Translations under genes and position numbers: made by a program
The notes under the pieces: generated by a model
Database searches by the model: none
What the model was told of the DNA's origin: nothing
What the model saw: only the letters and a program-made list of their open reading frames with translations
In this document: positions 63,171 through 64,000 of the stretch, one piece after another
Layout: every line of letters begins with the position of its first letter
Numbering within the stretch: position 1 is the first letter of the stretch
DNA from: Apostichopus japonicus
Lineage: Eukaryota; Echinodermata; Holothuroidea; Aspidochirotida; Stichopodidae
Assembly (NCBI RefSeq): GCF_037975245.1
Contig: NC_092581.1
Location: forward strand, 14,834,303-14,898,302
Direction: 5' to 3'
DNA length: 64,000 nucleotides

Positions 63171-64000
63171 GCATATGAGGCTCGTTAATAATAGTGGCTG
63201 GACTACTTAGACTAAATTGGGTCATAATGCAGTTAGGTCTTCTCATCAGACGCAACGCATTTTCTATGGCCTATAAAACTATGTTTATAATCCATTACAA
63301 ATTTGTGGAAGAAAAGGGGGATTGGATGTTTCCAAAGCGTGCCCAGATGCTAATATAAAAGTAGAGAAACATGTTTCTGATGATTAATTAGAATATACAT
63401 TTAAAAAGAGGATCAACTTTTAGGTCTTCACTGAGGAACAGACCTCGTCATCAATGTATCGTTAAAGGACAATTCCACAGATTTAAGAAGACTTTGAAAG
63501 TTTAGCAGCCAAAAACAAAAATATATAAAAAAATTACCATGTGGGTAAATTATTTTCTTTCTTCTTTGCATATGACCTATCAAGACTTAATTTCTGCAGA
63601 TATCATCCTTTTAAAAGATTGGTTCAGGTGTCTGACATGTCTATCTTGTATGAAAGAGCAAGACAAACAGAATAGTTAAGAAACTACCATGATGATAACA
63701 TTCTCTGTTAAGGAGATATCACACTTTGAAGATTTCAAAATTTCTTTGCAAATGACTGGTGTAGAAAGACTAACTGTGAGGGTGTGATGCCACATCCTCA
63801 CTTCCTTAACATGTGTCAATATATTTCAAGAAAAAATAATTTATTTTTGTACTCACAAATTTAAAAAAATATAATCACATATTCTTCAGATGTTAAATCT
63901 CAAATACTTCTCTTGACATATATGAGATCTCCTGACGTATCTTTTTGGTTGTAAGTCATAAAATCTTACAAAATATTTTAATAAAATAACAAAGACTTTT
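63171..64000. other. 3' edge of the window, no gene recognised
   Basis: This is AT-rich intron or intergenic sequence. No exon continuing the class C GPCR and no bounded element was found. Confidence 0.45.

Overview
The window looks like nuclear DNA from a marine invertebrate deuterostome, most likely an echinoderm. The reasons are intron-rich genes with GT-AG introns, AT-rich spacers full of TA and homopolymer runs, many short non-autonomous DNA transposons, and the mix of a sushi/EGF/SEA mucin, a SAM protein and a class C GPCR. The species assignment is inference. There is nothing prokaryotic here, and all three genes I can support are on the + strand.

Positions 1-37954 are the 3' part of one very large gene for a membrane-tethered mucin. 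Its 5' end lies upstream of the window. From 1 to about 23.86 kb it is an almost perfect tandem array of a 1014-bp unit. Each unit carries two phase 1-1 exons (234 and 276 bp, 170 aa together, about half Ser/Thr), and the units become more divergent toward the 3' edge. A second, shorter exon array follows (24042-25619; units of 59 aa). Then come four sushi/CCP exons (26476-28408), an EGF-like exon (29020-29130), a SEA domain split over two exons (30961-31070 and 32983-33229), a second EGF-like exon (33797-33952), a transmembrane plus cytoplasmic exon (35004-35365) and two small tail exons ending at a stop at 37952-37954. All splice phases agree across the gene. The order EGF-SEA-EGF-TM is that of the vertebrate MUC3/MUC12/MUC17 mucins, with sushi domains added outside. 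About 4,900 residues are encoded within the window.

Positions 38-43.5 kb are spacer with a TTAA-flanked MITE, a LINE reverse-transcriptase remnant and a tRNA-derived SINE-like relic. A small gene for a SAM-domain protein of about 113 aa lies at 43499-47959 in four exons. Positions 48-60 kb are gene-poor and hold several degenerate tandem repeat fields and a 1.7-kb hAT-like element. At 60180 the first exon of a class C GPCR begins, with a signal peptide and the start of the Venus-flytrap domain. The rest of that gene is beyond the window or hidden by a long intron.

Mobile DNA is unusually easy to read here. Five non-autonomous elements have exact 8-bp target-site duplications typical of hAT elements (31251-32081, 43575-43877, 51618-53323, 61438-61877, 62577-62940). 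One is nested in a TTAA-type MITE whose sister copy at 41194-41540 preserves the empty site.
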